Source of the DNA: Nitrosospira sp. Is2
Lineage (GTDB): Bacteria; Pseudomonadota; Gammaproteobacteria; Burkholderiales; Nitrosomonadaceae
Direction: 5' to 3'
DNA: 64,000 nt
Assembly (NCBI RefSeq): GCF_033095785.1
Contig: NZ_CP137134.1
Location: 1,550,001-1,614,000 of the forward strand
Each line of letters opens with the position of its first letter. Within the stretch, counting starts at the first letter, position 1. Positions 27,521-37,370 of the stretch are shown in pieces. The position numbers and the translations under genes are program-made. Under the pieces are notes generated by a model. It saw nothing but the letters and a program-made list of their open reading frames with translations, made no database searches and was not told where the DNA came from.

Positions 27521-30334
27521 ATGACACTCGTCGCTTCCCAAAGCGAAAACTGCGACAAGAATCCGGCGGTCGATAAAGACACCCTGGTGAAAGATGACCC
27601 TTTGCGCGAAGATATCCGGCTGCTGGGTCGAATGCTGGGTGATACCCTGCGTGAGCAGGAAGGTGAACCCACGTTTGAGCTCATTGAGAACATTCGTCAG
27701 ACAGCGATCCGATTTCGTCGCGAGCAGGACCTGAAAGCACGGCATGAGCTTGACATGATACTTAACCAGCTCAGCAACAAGGCCACTGAAGCCGTAGTGC
27801 GCGCTTTCAGTCATTTCTCGCAACTTTCCAACATTGCCGAAGATCTGCATCACAATCGCCGGCGTCGCATGCATCTTCGAGCGGGATCGCCACCGCAGGC
27901 GGGTAGCGTAGGACTCGCGCTGGATCGAGTATTCGCTAGCGGTACAGACGGCGAAGCATTGAAAAAATTTCTCGCCAAAGCCCTGGTTTCACCGGTTTTA
28001 ACCGCTCATCCAACTGAAGTTCAGCGCAGAAGCATACTGGATTGCCAGCTCAGCATTGCCCATTTGTTGAATGAGCGTGACCGCGTGCAGCTTACGCCGG
28101 ATGAATTACGCAACAATGAGGAGGGGCTGCGCGCGGCCATTCAGATATTGTGGCAGACCAGAATGCTGCGTTCAGAGCGCCTTTCCGTGTTTGATGAGAT
28201 CAAGAACGGCCTCGCCTACTATCATTATACTTTTCTGACTGAGGTACCGCGACTCTATGCGGAAATTGAAGACCTGCTTGAACGCCGGATGGGATCCGAC
28301 GCCCCGCACATCCCGCCATTTCTAAGAATCGGAAGCTGGATCGGCGCCGACCGCGACGGTAATCCCTTCGTAACTGATGAGGTTATGCTGCACGCAGCCG
28401 AGCGCCAATCGGCGCTGGTGCTGGACTTTTATATGGGCGAGGTCCATCGGATTGGCCGCCGACTGAGCCTCACGGAGCGCCTCGTCGACGTGGACGACGA
28501 ATTGGCCACGTTGGCGGAGGCGTCTCCCGATCGGGCACCCAGCCGTGCCGATGAGCCGTACCGGCGCGCACTGATCGGAATTTACGCTCGGCTCGCCGCA
28601 ACCAGCCAGGGACTGGGTCATGTGATCAGGCAACGCCGTCCCGTCGGGTCTGCCACGCCCTATGCCGACAGCATGGAATTCGCGCACGAAATGGATGTCG
28701 TCATCCGTTCGCTGAAGCAGCACAAGGCGGCATTACTGGCTCGCGGCGACCTGCGTCACCTGCGGCGTGCCGCGGAGGTGTTCGGCTTTCACCTCGCATC
28801 GCTCGATATGCGCCAGCACAGCAATATTCACGAGCAGGTCGTGGCCGAGTTGTTCGATTACGGCGCGCATCGCAAAGGTTATTCCCATCTGCCCGAGGCA
28901 GAACGCGTACAATGGCTATTGGCCGAGATCAGCAGTCCGCGCCCCCTCCGTTCGCCTTATCTGGAATATTCCGAACTTGTCCAAAGCGAGCTGAGCCTTC
29001 TTCAAACCGCAGCGGATATCCACCGGCGTTTCGGTGGAGACGCGTTGCCAAACTACATCATATCCAAGACCGATGGCGTCTCCGACCTGCTGGAGGTTGC
29101 GTTACTACTGAAGGAAGTCGGTCTCCTGCAGGTGGGGGAGAAACCGAATCTGCGCCTCAACATCATTCCCCTCTTCGAAACAATCGCCGACTTGCGTGGC
29201 TGCGGCAAGGTTATGGACGAACTGTTCTCGCTGCCGTGTTATCGCAAGCTACTGGATTCGCGGCAGAATGTTCAGGAAGTGATGTTGGGGTACTCCGATA
29301 GCAACAAGGATGGAGGCTTCCTTGCGGCCAACTGGGAACTCTACAAAGCGGAAACTGAACTTACGAAGGTATTCGCCAGGCACAAGGTGGAATTGCGCCT
29401 GTTCCACGGTCGGGGAGGTTCCGTTGGACGCGGTGGAGGACCCAGCTATCAGGCCATCCTGGCTCAGCCTCCCGGGAGTGTTAACGGCCAGATACGAATC
29501 ACCGAACAGGGCGAAGTAATTGGCAGTAAATATGCAGACCCCGAAATCGGGCGACGCAACCTCGAAACCCTGGTGGCGGCGACGGTCGAGGCCACGCTGC
29601 TGAGCCATGATACGCTGGGTGAGCGTGCCGCTGCTTATTACGAGATTATGGAGGCGCTGGCACAAGATGCGCTCGCCGCGTATCGCAATCTGGTGTACGA
29701 AACGCCAGGGTTTAACCGCTATTTTCAGGAAACAACCCCCATAAGGGAAATTTCAGGGCTGAATATCGGTAGCAGACCGCCATCGCGCAAGAAGTCGGAT
29801 TTGATCGAAGACTTGCGGGCCATTCCCTGGGTGTTCAGCTGGAGCGTCAACCGCTCCATGATCCCCGGCTGGTATGGCTTCGGCACCGCTGTGGAAACGT
29901 TTGTGCAACACGAAGATGGAGGCGAAAAGGGCCTGGCGCTCCTGCAGGAAATGCACAGGGACTGGCCGTTCTTGCAAACGCTATTGTCCAACATGGACAT
30001 GGTGCTGGCTAAAACCGATATGGGTATCGCGTCGCGCTATGCTGAGCTGGTGGCTGACATCGGTTTGCGAGAGGAAATTTTCGGACGCATCCAGATGGAA
30101 TGGGACCGTAGCGTAAAATGGCTATTCGCCGTCACGGGACGAACGGAATTTTTACAGGACAATCCGACGCTGGCCCGGAGCATCCGTAACCGTACGCCGT
30201 ATATCGATCCACTCAACCATTTGCAAGTAGAACTGTTACGGCGTTATCGTTCCGGTGATGCCACTGATGCGGTAAAGCGGGCTATCCAACTGACCATAAA
30301 TGGCGTAGCCGCCGGACTTCGAAATAGCGGATAA
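27521..30334 (+). CDS. ppc: phosphoenolpyruvate carboxylase
   Basis: 937 residues, full length. It fixes bicarbonate onto PEP to give oxaloacetate, feeding the TCA cycle. Catalytic and binding motifs: the histidine of VLTAHPTEVQRRS (about residue 163), GYSDSNKDGG (about 588), the glycine loop FHGRGGSVGRGGGPS (about 627), AIPWVFSWSVNRSMIPGWYG, and the C-terminal NGVAAGLRNSG. In an autotroph it serves anaplerosis. Start ATG 27521; a GAACGAGG sequence lies about 10 bases upstream. Confidence 0.97.
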   Translation: MTLVASQSENCDKNPAVDKDTLVKDDPLREDIRLLGRMLGDTLREQEGEPTFELIENIRQTAIRFRREQDLKARHELDMILNQLSNKATEAVVRAFSHFSQLSNIAEDLHHNRRRRMHLRAGSPPQAGSVGLALDRVFASGTDGEALKKFLAKALVSPVLTAHPTEVQRRSILDCQLSIAHLLNERDRVQLTPDELRNNEEGLRAAIQILWQTRMLRSERLSVFDEIKNGLAYYHYTFLTEVPRLYAEIEDLLERRMGSDAPHIPPFLRIGSWIGADRDGNPFVTDEVMLHAAERQSALVLDFYMGEVHRIGRRLSLTERLVDVDDELATLAEASPDRAPSRADEPYRRALIGIYARLAATSQGLGHVIRQRRPVGSATPYADSMEFAHEMDVVIRSLKQHKAALLARGDLRHLRRAAEVFGFHLASLDMRQHSNIHEQVVAELFDYGAHRKGYSHLPEAERVQWLLAEISSPRPLRSPYLEYSELVQSELSLLQTAADIHRRFGGDALPNYIISKTDGVSDLLEVALLLKEVGLLQVGEKPNLRLNIIPLFETIADLRGCGKVMDELFSLPCYRKLLDSRQNVQEVMLGYSDSNKDGGFLAANWELYKAETELTKVFARHKVELRLFHGRGGSVGRGGGPSYQAILAQPPGSVNGQIRITEQGEVIGSKYADPEIGRRNLETLVAATVEATLLSHDTLGERAAAYYEIMEALAQDALAAYRNLVYETPGFNRYFQETTPIREISGLNIGSRPPSRKKSDLIEDLRAIPWVFSWSVNRSMIPGWYGFGTAVETFVQHEDGGEKGLALLQEMHRDWPFLQTLLSNMDMVLAKTDMGIASRYAELVADIGLREEIFGRIQMEWDRSVKWLFAVTGRTEFLQDNPTLARSIRNRTPYIDPLNHLQVELLRRYRSGDATDAVKRAIQLTINGVAAGLRNSG

Positions 30335-30386
30335 GTTGTTCGGCAAGATGTTCACGACAAGCAACAGCACAATTTAAGACAGGACC

Positions 30387-31742
30387 GTGGCAAAAAAACT
30401 TTACATAAAAACCTTTGGCTGCCAGATGAACGAGTACGACTCGGAAAAGATGGCGGACGTGCTTTACGCCACGCAGGGCATGGAAAAGACCGACGATCCG
30501 GCCGATGCCGATGTAATTCTGTTCAATACCTGCTCAGTGCGCGAAAAGGCACAGGAAAAGGTGTTTCACGATCTCGGCCGCGTCAGGTATCTTAAGAGCC
30601 TCAACCCAGACCTGCTCATAGGCGTGGGCGGTTGTGTCGCCAGTCAGGAAGGGGCGGAGATCGTGAAGCGCGCGCCATATGTAGATGTAGTATTTGGTCC
30701 GCAAACTCTGCATCGGCTGCCTGAACTCATTTCAGCACGGCGCGCTACGGGCCGTTCTCAGGTTGACATTTCTTTTCCTGAAATTGAAAAATTTGACCAA
30801 CTGCCTCCCGCGCGCACCGACGGCGCGACCGCATTCGTATCGATTATGGAAGGGTGCAGCAAATATTGCAGCTTTTGCGTGGTGCCTTATACGCGCGGAG
30901 AGGAAATTTCACGTCCGCTCGGTGACGTGTTAGCGGAAATCGCCGGATTGGCAAACCAGGGGGTCCAGGAAGTTACGCTGCTCGGACAGAACGTCAACGC
31001 CTATCGTGGAGTCGCTGATGACGGGGACGACGAAATCGCTGATTTAGCGTTGTTGCTTGAATACGTTCACGAGATTCCCGGCATCGAACGCATTCGCTAT
31101 ACAACTTCCCATCCCCGGGAATTCACCGGGCGGTTGATCGACGCGTACTCAAAGTTACCCAAACTGGTCAGTCATGTGCACCTGCCGGTTCAGTCAGGCT
31201 CGGATCGAATACTGGCGGCGATGAAGCGTGGCTACACCGCGCTGGAGTACAAATCCATTATCCGCCGCCTGCGCGCTGCTCGACCCGACATTTCTCTTAC
31301 CTCCGATTTCATCATTGGTTTTCCTGGGGAAACAGCTGCCGATTTCGAGGCCACCTTGAAGCTGGTTGAGGATGTCGGGTTTGACGATTCCTTCAGCTTT
31401 ATTTACAGCCGGCGTCCTGGAACACCTGCCGCCGATTTGCCTGATAGCACGCCACAAGAAATAAAACTTGAACGGCTACGACGACTGCAGGAAAAAATCA
31501 TGCAACAGGCGCAGGCTATCAGTCAAAGCATGGTTGGCACGACACAACGCATTCTGATCGAGGGTGTTTCTAAAAAGAACCGCGATGAACTGTGCGGGCG
31601 CACGGATAACAATCGCACGGTGAACTTCCCTGGCGATCTGGAAGACGCACGCGATTTCATCAGCGTTAAGATTACTGCGGCTTTAACGCACTCGTTGCGA
31701 GGGGAAATCGTAAAGAACAAGGAGGGGGACAATATTGGATAG
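30387..31742 (+). CDS. miaB: tRNA-i6A37 methylthiotransferase MiaB
   Basis: 451 residues. It adds a methylthio group to i6A37 in tRNAs reading UNN codons. The N-terminal UPF0004 domain has its cluster cysteines at 12, 49 and 83 (KTFGCQMNEYDS, FNTCSVREKAQ, VGGCVASQEG). The radical-SAM CxxxCxxC is GCSKYCSFCVVPYTRG, and a TRAM domain closes the protein. GTG start at 30387 with AGGAC just upstream. First gene of miaB-phoH-ybeY-corC, a common proteobacterial order. Confidence 0.97.
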   Translation: MAKKLYIKTFGCQMNEYDSEKMADVLYATQGMEKTDDPADADVILFNTCSVREKAQEKVFHDLGRVRYLKSLNPDLLIGVGGCVASQEGAEIVKRAPYVDVVFGPQTLHRLPELISARRATGRSQVDISFPEIEKFDQLPPARTDGATAFVSIMEGCSKYCSFCVVPYTRGEEISRPLGDVLAEIAGLANQGVQEVTLLGQNVNAYRGVADDGDDEIADLALLLEYVHEIPGIERIRYTTSHPREFTGRLIDAYSKLPKLVSHVHLPVQSGSDRILAAMKRGYTALEYKSIIRRLRAARPDISLTSDFIIGFPGETAADFEATLKLVEDVGFDDSFSFIYSRRPGTPAADLPDSTPQEIKLERLRRLQEKIMQQAQAISQSMVGTTQRILIEGVSKKNRDELCGRTDNNRTVNFPGDLEDARDFISVKITAALTHSLRGEIVKNKEGDNIG

Positions 31743-31763
31743 TGCATTGAAAGGCCTTGCGGT

Positions 31764-31781
31764 TGGGTCACGGTTGACCCA
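31764..31781. promoter_or_regulatory. hairpin between miaB and phoH
   Basis: TGGGTCA and TGACCCA form a 7-bp stem around CGGT, 22 bases after the miaB stop. No T-run follows, so it is not a standard intrinsic terminator. It may be an RNA processing or protection element, or a dyad operator for phoH. Confidence 0.35.
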
Positions 31782-31839
31782 CTATCGTGGATAAATCGTC
31801 CGGGGAAGCACCCGGGAGGAGTCGCCAGAAGTTCATTTC

Positions 31840-32889
31840 TTGCAAAGTAGGTGCGTCGCTGCCAGAATTAGCTACCTCACAACGAATTTACCGCGACGCT
31901 TCCCCGCGCCTTTGAAACCAAAGCCTGTAGAAATTTCGTTTTCCCCAGCCGATAATCAGCGCCTTGCCAATCTCTGCGGGGCGCTGGATGAAAACCTAAG
32001 GCAAATTGAGACCGTGCTTGACGTCACCATCGCCCGGCGCGGGGAACGTTTCAGTTTGCGTGGCAAGTCCAGCCAAACTGCGCTAGCGGCGGAGGTATTG
32101 CAGAATTTCTATAGCCGGGCACAGCACCATATAAGCATCGAGCAGGTTCAGTTGGGCTTGATCGAGGCGATGAACCCTCGTCATACCAAAAAACATCCCG
32201 CTGACGACGACGCAAAGGAGATAACGGAACCGGCCTTGCTGACGCGCCGCAACGATTTGCGCGGCCGAACACCACGCCAGGTCGAGTATCTCCAACAAAT
32301 TCAGACCCACGACATCACGTTTTCCATTGGCCCCGCAGGAACGGGCAAAACATATCTAGCGGTAGCAAGCGCGGTGGACGCGCTGGAACGCGACATCGTC
32401 GCGCGAATTGTGCTCGTGCGTCCGGCGGTCGAAGCCGGCGAGCGGTTGGGTTTTCTTCCCGGTGATCTGGTGCAGAAGGTGGATCCTTATCTGCGCCCTC
32501 TATATGACGCGCTGTATGATTTGATGGGTTTTGATAAAACCAGTAAGCAATTTGAGCGCAGCGCGATCGAAGTAGCGCCGCTCGCATTCATGCGCGGACG
32601 CACGCTGAACCAATCGTTTATCATTCTCGACGAAGCACAGAACACGACACCCGAACAGATGAAAATGTTTCTGACTCGTATCGGCTTCGGGTCAAAGGCT
32701 GTGGTAACCGGCGACATTACTCAGATTGACCTGGCAAAACATCAGAAAAGCGGGCTCGTCGAGGCCAAGCAGGTTTTGGAAAAAGTGCGCGGTATCGCCT
32801 TTACGCATTTTGACGCAGAGGACGTCGTGCGACATCCTCTCGTCCAGCGAATCGTCAATGCTTACCAACAGTATGAGAAACAGCGGTAG
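31840..32889 (+). CDS. phoH: PhoH family P-loop ATPase
   Basis: Up to 349 residues. The PhoH domain has Walker A GPAGTGKTYLA, AGERLGFLPGDLVQKVDPYL and Walker B FIILDEAQNTT; the N-terminal half is the KH-like segment found in YbeZ. It is a cytoplasmic ATPase functionally tied to YbeY, which follows with a short overlap. The start is unsure: the frame opens at TTG 31840; a TTG at 31912 (LKPKPVEISFSPADNQ) would give the usual family N-terminus, but neither has a good ribosome-binding site. Confidence 0.92.
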   Translation: MQSRCVAARISYLTTNLPRRFPAPLKPKPVEISFSPADNQRLANLCGALDENLRQIETVLDVTIARRGERFSLRGKSSQTALAAEVLQNFYSRAQHHISIEQVQLGLIEAMNPRHTKKHPADDDAKEITEPALLTRRNDLRGRTPRQVEYLQQIQTHDITFSIGPAGTGKTYLAVASAVDALERDIVARIVLVRPAVEAGERLGFLPGDLVQKVDPYLRPLYDALYDLMGFDKTSKQFERSAIEVAPLAFMRGRTLNQSFIILDEAQNTTPEQMKMFLTRIGFGSKAVVTGDITQIDLAKHQKSGLVEAKQVLEKVRGIAFTHFDAEDVVRHPLVQRIVNAYQQYEKQR

Positions 32890-33376
32890 CGTTGCCGAGT
32901 CCGCAGGAGTTGCTGCCAGGACGCCGAGGCTGAAACTGGCGGTACAGTATGCGACAGAGGTCCAGCAAGTGCCGCCCCGTTCCGAGTTTCGCAAGTGGGT
33001 CAAAGCCGCGCTGAAGCAGGATGCGGAAATTGTGCTGCGTATCGTTGATGCAGACGAAGGCCGCGATCTCAATCTCAATTTTCGCAAAAGGGATTATGCC
33101 GCCAATGTGCTGACGTTCGTGTATGACAACGTTGAGCGCAATTCCCAATCTCTGGCTGGAGACATCGTACTGTGCGCGCCGGTAATAGAAAATGAAGCCG
33201 GCGAGCAGCACAAAGCTCTGACAGCGCATTACGCGCATCTGACGGTGCATGGTGTACTGCACCTTCAGGGCTACGATCACCAGACTGACGCTGATGCAGC
33301 TGCAATGGAGCGGCTGGAGACACAAATCGTCGAAAAGTTGGGATATAAAGATCCTTACAGAGGAACCTCTAACTAA
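32873..33376 (+). CDS. ybeY: endoribonuclease YbeY
   Basis: About 167 residues. It is a zinc-dependent RNase for 16S rRNA 3'-end maturation and ribosome quality control. The metal motif HGVLHLQGYDH (HxxxHxxGxDH) is intact. The ATG at 32873 overlaps phoH by 17 bp; another ATG at 32858 is possible. The N-terminal 20 residues are less conserved, and the core starts about KLAVQYATEVQQVP. Coupling with phoH and corC is the standard arrangement. Confidence 0.94.
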   Translation: MRNSGSVAESAGVAARTPRLKLAVQYATEVQQVPPRSEFRKWVKAALKQDAEIVLRIVDADEGRDLNLNFRKRDYAANVLTFVYDNVERNSQSLAGDIVLCAPVIENEAGEQHKALTAHYAHLTVHGVLHLQGYDHQTDADAAAMERLETQIVEKLGYKDPYRGTSN

Positions 33377-33430
33377 GTATGTTGCCGGAACCCACCGATT
33401 TCTTCACATGCCAACTGGCGGCATTTAGCC

Positions 33431-34267
33431 ATGGATGAACTTCCCAAGCCTGGCTGGCTAGAGCGTATTACCGCCCTGATTCTCCGCCAGCCAGGAGACC
33501 GCGAACAATTGGTGACATTATTGCGTGCTGCCTTTGAACGCAATTTATTCGATTCCGATGCCTTGAGCATGCTTGAAGGCGTGATACAGGTATCAGAGAT
33601 ACAAGCGCGTGACATCATGGTTCCGCGTTCTCAAATGGACGTCATCGACATTAGCCAGACGCCGGACAAGTTTATTCCCTTTGTCATCGAGACTGCGCAT
33701 TCGCGCTTTCCAGTTACCGAGAGCGATAAAAACAACGTCATTGGCATCCTGCTGGCGAAGGATTTGCTGCGCTATTACGCGGGTGAGGAGGAATTTGACG
33801 TACGCGAGATGCTGCGGCCAGTCGTGTTTATTCCTGAATCCAAGCGCCTCAACGTGCTGCTCAAGGACTTCAGGACGAACCGCAATCATATTGCCATTGT
33901 CGTGGATGAGTACGGCGGAGTAGCGGGGTTGGTTACCATCGAAGATGTGCTGGAGCAAATCGTTGGCGAGATCGAGGATGAGCACGACTTTGACGAAGCT
34001 GAAGACAATATTGTTCAGGACGCGAGCGGCCATCATCGGGTTAAGGCAATTACCGAAATTGCGGACTTTAATGAAAAGCTCGGTGGGGAATTAAGCGATG
34101 ACGATTACGACACCGTCGGGGGTCTGGTGCTGCATACGTTCGGGCGCCTGCCGAAACGCGGCGAATCGGCAACCGTTGACGATTTCAGGTTTACCGTGTT
34201 GCGCGCAGATAGCCGCAGGTTGTATACATTGCTGGTCGAAAAGAATAGCGCCGAGATTGAGCAATAA
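33431..34267 (+). CDS. corC: CorC/HlyC-type CBS-domain protein
   Basis: 278 residues. Two CBS domains (ARDIMVPRSQMDVIDISQTP; REMLRPVVFIPESKRLNVLL) are followed by the CorC_HlyC C-terminal domain (VDDFRFTVLRADSRRLYTLL). Like E. coli CorC it lacks the DUF21 membrane part, so it is cytosolic. Linked by family to Mg/Co efflux and, in this gene order, often placed before an apolipoprotein acyltransferase. Here lnt is absent and a pyrophosphatase follows. Confidence 0.92.
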   Translation: MDELPKPGWLERITALILRQPGDREQLVTLLRAAFERNLFDSDALSMLEGVIQVSEIQARDIMVPRSQMDVIDISQTPDKFIPFVIETAHSRFPVTESDKNNVIGILLAKDLLRYYAGEEEFDVREMLRPVVFIPESKRLNVLLKDFRTNRNHIAIVVDEYGGVAGLVTIEDVLEQIVGEIEDEHDFDEAEDNIVQDASGHHRVKAITEIADFNEKLGGELSDDDYDTVGGLVLHTFGRLPKRGESATVDDFRFTVLRADSRRLYTLLVEKNSAEIEQ

Positions 34268-34332
34268 TATTGCTCGCCCCTGGGATGATGCCCGGCTTTA
34301 AATCCCTATATAGTGATTCTGTTTACACCGGG

Positions 34333-34911
34333 ATGAGTAGAAGTTGTGCAGCACCGTTCGGCCATCAAGGGGTACAGATCACTTTGACTTGCAAGACTTT
34401 CGCCCAGGCGAACGATAGGCAAGAATCGCACTATAAGGCGCGCTCCGAGCCACCCCCGGTAGAGGTGGTGATTGAAGTTCCGCAGGGCAGCTTTCTCAAG
34501 CGCGGATCAACCGGTAAAGTTGACTTTATTTCTCCCCTCCCTTGTCCGTTCAATTACGGCTCAGTGCCCGGTTATATCGGTCTTGATGGCGACCTTCTGG
34601 ACGCGGTGGTGCTCGGACCACGGCTTCCGTTGGGCACAAAGATCCGCGTCCGACCCTGGGGAGCGGTGGTGATGAGGGATCGCGGCCTGACGGATGACAA
34701 GCTTATCTGTGCTGAACATTCTCCAGACGCCGCGCAACGCCGTAAAGTACTGCGCTTTTTTCATTTCTATGCAAGGTGCAAGGGTTTACTGAATATCTGG
34801 AGAGGCCGACCCGGGCGCAACGCCTGCGAAGGCTGGTGCGATGCGAGTGACGCGCTTGCTCGTGCACGGCCGCGAAACGGTTCCTGGCGGGGACCACCGC
34901 TTGAGTTCTGA
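34333..34911 (+). CDS. divergent family I inorganic pyrophosphatase
   Basis: About 192 residues from ATG 34333 (the frame stays open to 34270, so the start is uncertain). It shows the family I layout: VVIEVPQGSFLKRGSTGKVD, then PCPFNYGSVPGYIGLDGDLLDAVVLGP, in which the signature DGDPLD reads DGDLLD, and a C-terminal LLNIWRGRPGRNACEGW. The two flanking aspartates that bind metal remain. The altered proline and the odd tail suggest a specialised or weakened enzyme. Whether it hydrolyses PPi cannot be told from sequence. Confidence 0.75.
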   Translation: MSRSCAAPFGHQGVQITLTCKTFAQANDRQESHYKARSEPPPVEVVIEVPQGSFLKRGSTGKVDFISPLPCPFNYGSVPGYIGLDGDLLDAVVLGPRLPLGTKIRVRPWGAVVMRDRGLTDDKLICAEHSPDAAQRRKVLRFFHFYARCKGLLNIWRGRPGRNACEGWCDASDALARARPRNGSWRGPPLEF

Positions 34912-35009
34912 TAGGCATTAGTTGTTGATTTTTGCCAATGCCCGCGGACCATGGCAGAATTGCGCCCCTGTTAAGGAACCTCTGAATACGCTGAAGCCAC
35001 GACTGTCTT

Positions 35010-36920
35010 ATGCCTCTGCTTACCCTTGAAAAAATTTGTCTTGCTTTTGGGCATCACTCGCTGCTCGATCATGTCGACCTACAGCTCGACGCGGGCGAAC
35101 GTATCGGTCTGATCGGTAGAAATGGCGGTGGTAAATCCAGTCTGCTACGCATCGTAGCAGGGGAAGCCAAGCCGGACGATGGGAGAATTTGGCGCGCACC
35201 CGCGTTGAAGCTGGCCTACGTGCCTCAGGAGCCGACGCTCGATCCAGAGCTTACCGTCTTTGAAGAAGTTTCAAAAGGAGTCGGCGCAGTCAGCCAGGTG
35301 CTAATTCGTTACCACGAGACGTCTCATCTATTGAGTGACGGCGGGAGCGACACCGAAGCGCTTCTTTCGCGGCTGCAAGATTTGCAAGCCGAGCTGGAAG
35401 CGCAGGACGGCTGGAGCATTCAGGCTAAGGTCGAAACCGCGATCAACAAGCTTAGCCTTCCTACCGATGCATTGGTCGGGCAGCTTTCCGGCGGGCAAAA
35501 AAAACGCGTCGCGCTGGCTCGTGCGCTGGTGTTATCGCCCGACGTGCTGCTATTGGACGAACCGACCAATCATCTCGACTTTCTCTCTATCGAATGGCTG
35601 GAAGAGCTCCTGAAGGATTTTGTGGGGAGCGTGGTATTCGTGACGCATGACCGCCGCTTTCTGAGCAATGTGGCAACGCGGATAATCGAGCTTGATCGAG
35701 GCAAGCTGACGAGTTTCCCCGGTGATCTTTCGGACTATCAGCGAAAGAAATTGGAAATGCTCGAAATTGAAGCCGTCCAAAATCAGAAGTTCGACAAGGC
35801 CTTGGCACAAGAGGAGATCTGGATACGCAAAGGAATCCAGGCGCGCTGTACCCGCAACGAGGGCCGGGTAAGGCGGCTGGAAGCATTGAGACTAGAGCGC
35901 GCCTCGCGGCGGGAACGCTCCGGAAGTGTCAATCTCAACGTGGACGACGGCGCAAAATCAGGCCGCATGGTAGCTGAGCTGGAACATGTCAGTAAAAGTT
36001 ACGGCGACAAGGAAATCATCAAGGATTTCTCTTGCAGAATTATGCGCGGCGATCGCGTGGGCTTATTGGGACCGAATGGCGCCGGGAAATCGACCTTGCT
36101 CAAGCTGATACTGGGGTCTCTCCCGCCTGACACCGGAAACATCAGGCTGGGCACCAAACTCGCCGTAGTGTATTTTGACCAGATGCGCGAGCAACTCAAT
36201 GACGACGAAACGCTGATAGACACGATTAGTCAAGGCTCCGATTTCATTGATATCGGTGGGACCAGAAAACACGTTATAAGCTATCTTGAAGACTTCCTGT
36301 TCTCGCCTCAACGTGCCCGCTCTCCGGTAAAGTCGCTCTCCGGTGGAGAGCGCAACCGTCTGTTGCTGGCAAGGTTATTCACGCGTCCGGCCAATGTGCT
36401 GGTCTTGGATGAGCCAACCAACGATCTTGATATCGAGACCCTGGAATTGCTTGAGGCACTGCTGCAGAACTATTCCGGCACGCTGTTCCTCGTGAGTCAT
36501 GATCGAGAATTTCTCGACAACGTCGTTACCCAGGTTATTGCGTTCGAAGGCCACGGCATCCTGCGCGAATACGTGGGGGGCTACGAAGACTGGATGCGGG
36601 CAAAAAATTTCCAAAAAACAGTGCAAAAGCAAAAGGAGGCGCAACCGCCGGCAGCCAAGGCCTCCGCATCTCTTCCCCGGGTTAAATTGGCTTACAAGGA
36701 AACGCGTGAACTCGATGAGCTTCCCGGAAAGATCGAGGCGCTCGAACGGGAACAGGCGGACATCAGAAACCAGCTATGTTCTGCAGATATCTACCGGAAT
36801 TGTCCGGATAAAGCCAGAGCCTTGGAACAGCGCCTTTCGGCGCTGGATGGGGAAGTTATGAGCCACCTTACGCGTTGGGAGGAGCTTGAAGCAAAACTTG
36901 CGTCCGGACACAGCAATTGA
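35010..36920 (+). CDS. uup: ABC-F family ATPase (Uup-like)
   Basis: 636 residues with two ABC cassettes and no membrane part. Walker A: GRNGGGKSSL and GPNGAGKSTL. Signatures: LSGGQKKRVALARAL and LSGGERNRLLLARLF. Walker B: LLLDEPTNHLDF and LVLDEPTNDLDI. A charged C-terminal domain of about 100 residues, predicted coiled coil, marks the Uup branch. ABC-F proteins act on ribosomes; Uup is also tied to branched DNA. Start ATG 35010, in a short gap after the pyrophosphatase. Confidence 0.92.
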   Translation: MPLLTLEKICLAFGHHSLLDHVDLQLDAGERIGLIGRNGGGKSSLLRIVAGEAKPDDGRIWRAPALKLAYVPQEPTLDPELTVFEEVSKGVGAVSQVLIRYHETSHLLSDGGSDTEALLSRLQDLQAELEAQDGWSIQAKVETAINKLSLPTDALVGQLSGGQKKRVALARALVLSPDVLLLDEPTNHLDFLSIEWLEELLKDFVGSVVFVTHDRRFLSNVATRIIELDRGKLTSFPGDLSDYQRKKLEMLEIEAVQNQKFDKALAQEEIWIRKGIQARCTRNEGRVRRLEALRLERASRRERSGSVNLNVDDGAKSGRMVAELEHVSKSYGDKEIIKDFSCRIMRGDRVGLLGPNGAGKSTLLKLILGSLPPDTGNIRLGTKLAVVYFDQMREQLNDDETLIDTISQGSDFIDIGGTRKHVISYLEDFLFSPQRARSPVKSLSGGERNRLLLARLFTRPANVLVLDEPTNDLDIETLELLEALLQNYSGTLFLVSHDREFLDNVVTQVIAFEGHGILREYVGGYEDWMRAKNFQKTVQKQKEAQPPAAKASASLPRVKLAYKETRELDELPGKIEALEREQADIRNQLCSADIYRNCPDKARALEQRLSALDGEVMSHLTRWEELEAKLASGHSN

Positions 36921-37008
36921 TGATAAGTTCCCGTATGTCATGAATTTTATACATTGACCAGAAATGGCACATCGTTTAGAGTCGCTCTTTTTGAAAAAGA
37001 GGGCACTG

Positions 37009-37341
37009 ATGATGAAACGACCAGCAATAATAGGCTTATTTGCGTGGGGTCTGCTTCTGGCATTAAGCGGTACCGCTCAGGCAGCCGGTGACCCGGCCGC
37101 AGGAAAGCAGAAGAATGCAATGTGCATTGGTTGTCATGGAATAGAAGGGTATCGGACATCTTATCCCACCGTATATCACGTCCCAAGATTAGGCGGTCAG
37201 CACGCCGAGTATCTGATCAAGGCGCTACAGGCTTATAAAACTGAAGCCCGGAACCATCCCAGCATGAAAGGTATTGCCGCCACGCTATCCCAACAGGATA
37301 TGGAAGATCTGGCCGCCTATTACGCCGGCAGCGGAAAATAA
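37009..37341 (+). CDS. class I cytochrome c, small periplasmic
   Basis: About 110 residues. The ATG at 37009 follows GAGGG by five bases. Signal peptide (IIGLFAWGLLLALSGTAQAA), heme motif CIGCH, and a likely Met ligand in HPSMKGIAATLSQQDM. Resembles half of a cytochrome c4. A second small cytochrome follows 29 bp downstream, so the pair may substitute for a diheme c4. It would move electrons in the periplasm toward terminal oxidases. Confidence 0.9.
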   Translation: MMKRPAIIGLFAWGLLLALSGTAQAAGDPAAGKQKNAMCIGCHGIEGYRTSYPTVYHVPRLGGQHAEYLIKALQAYKTEARNHPSMKGIAATLSQQDMEDLAAYYAGSGK

Positions 37342-37370
37342 TCAATTCATTACGCAAGGAAAGAAGCCTC

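Noticed and set aside
34270..34332. Earlier TTG/ATG starts for the pyrophosphatase
   Set aside because: They add about 21 residues unlike the family, without a ribosome-binding site; the question remains open, so the start is flagged as uncertain.
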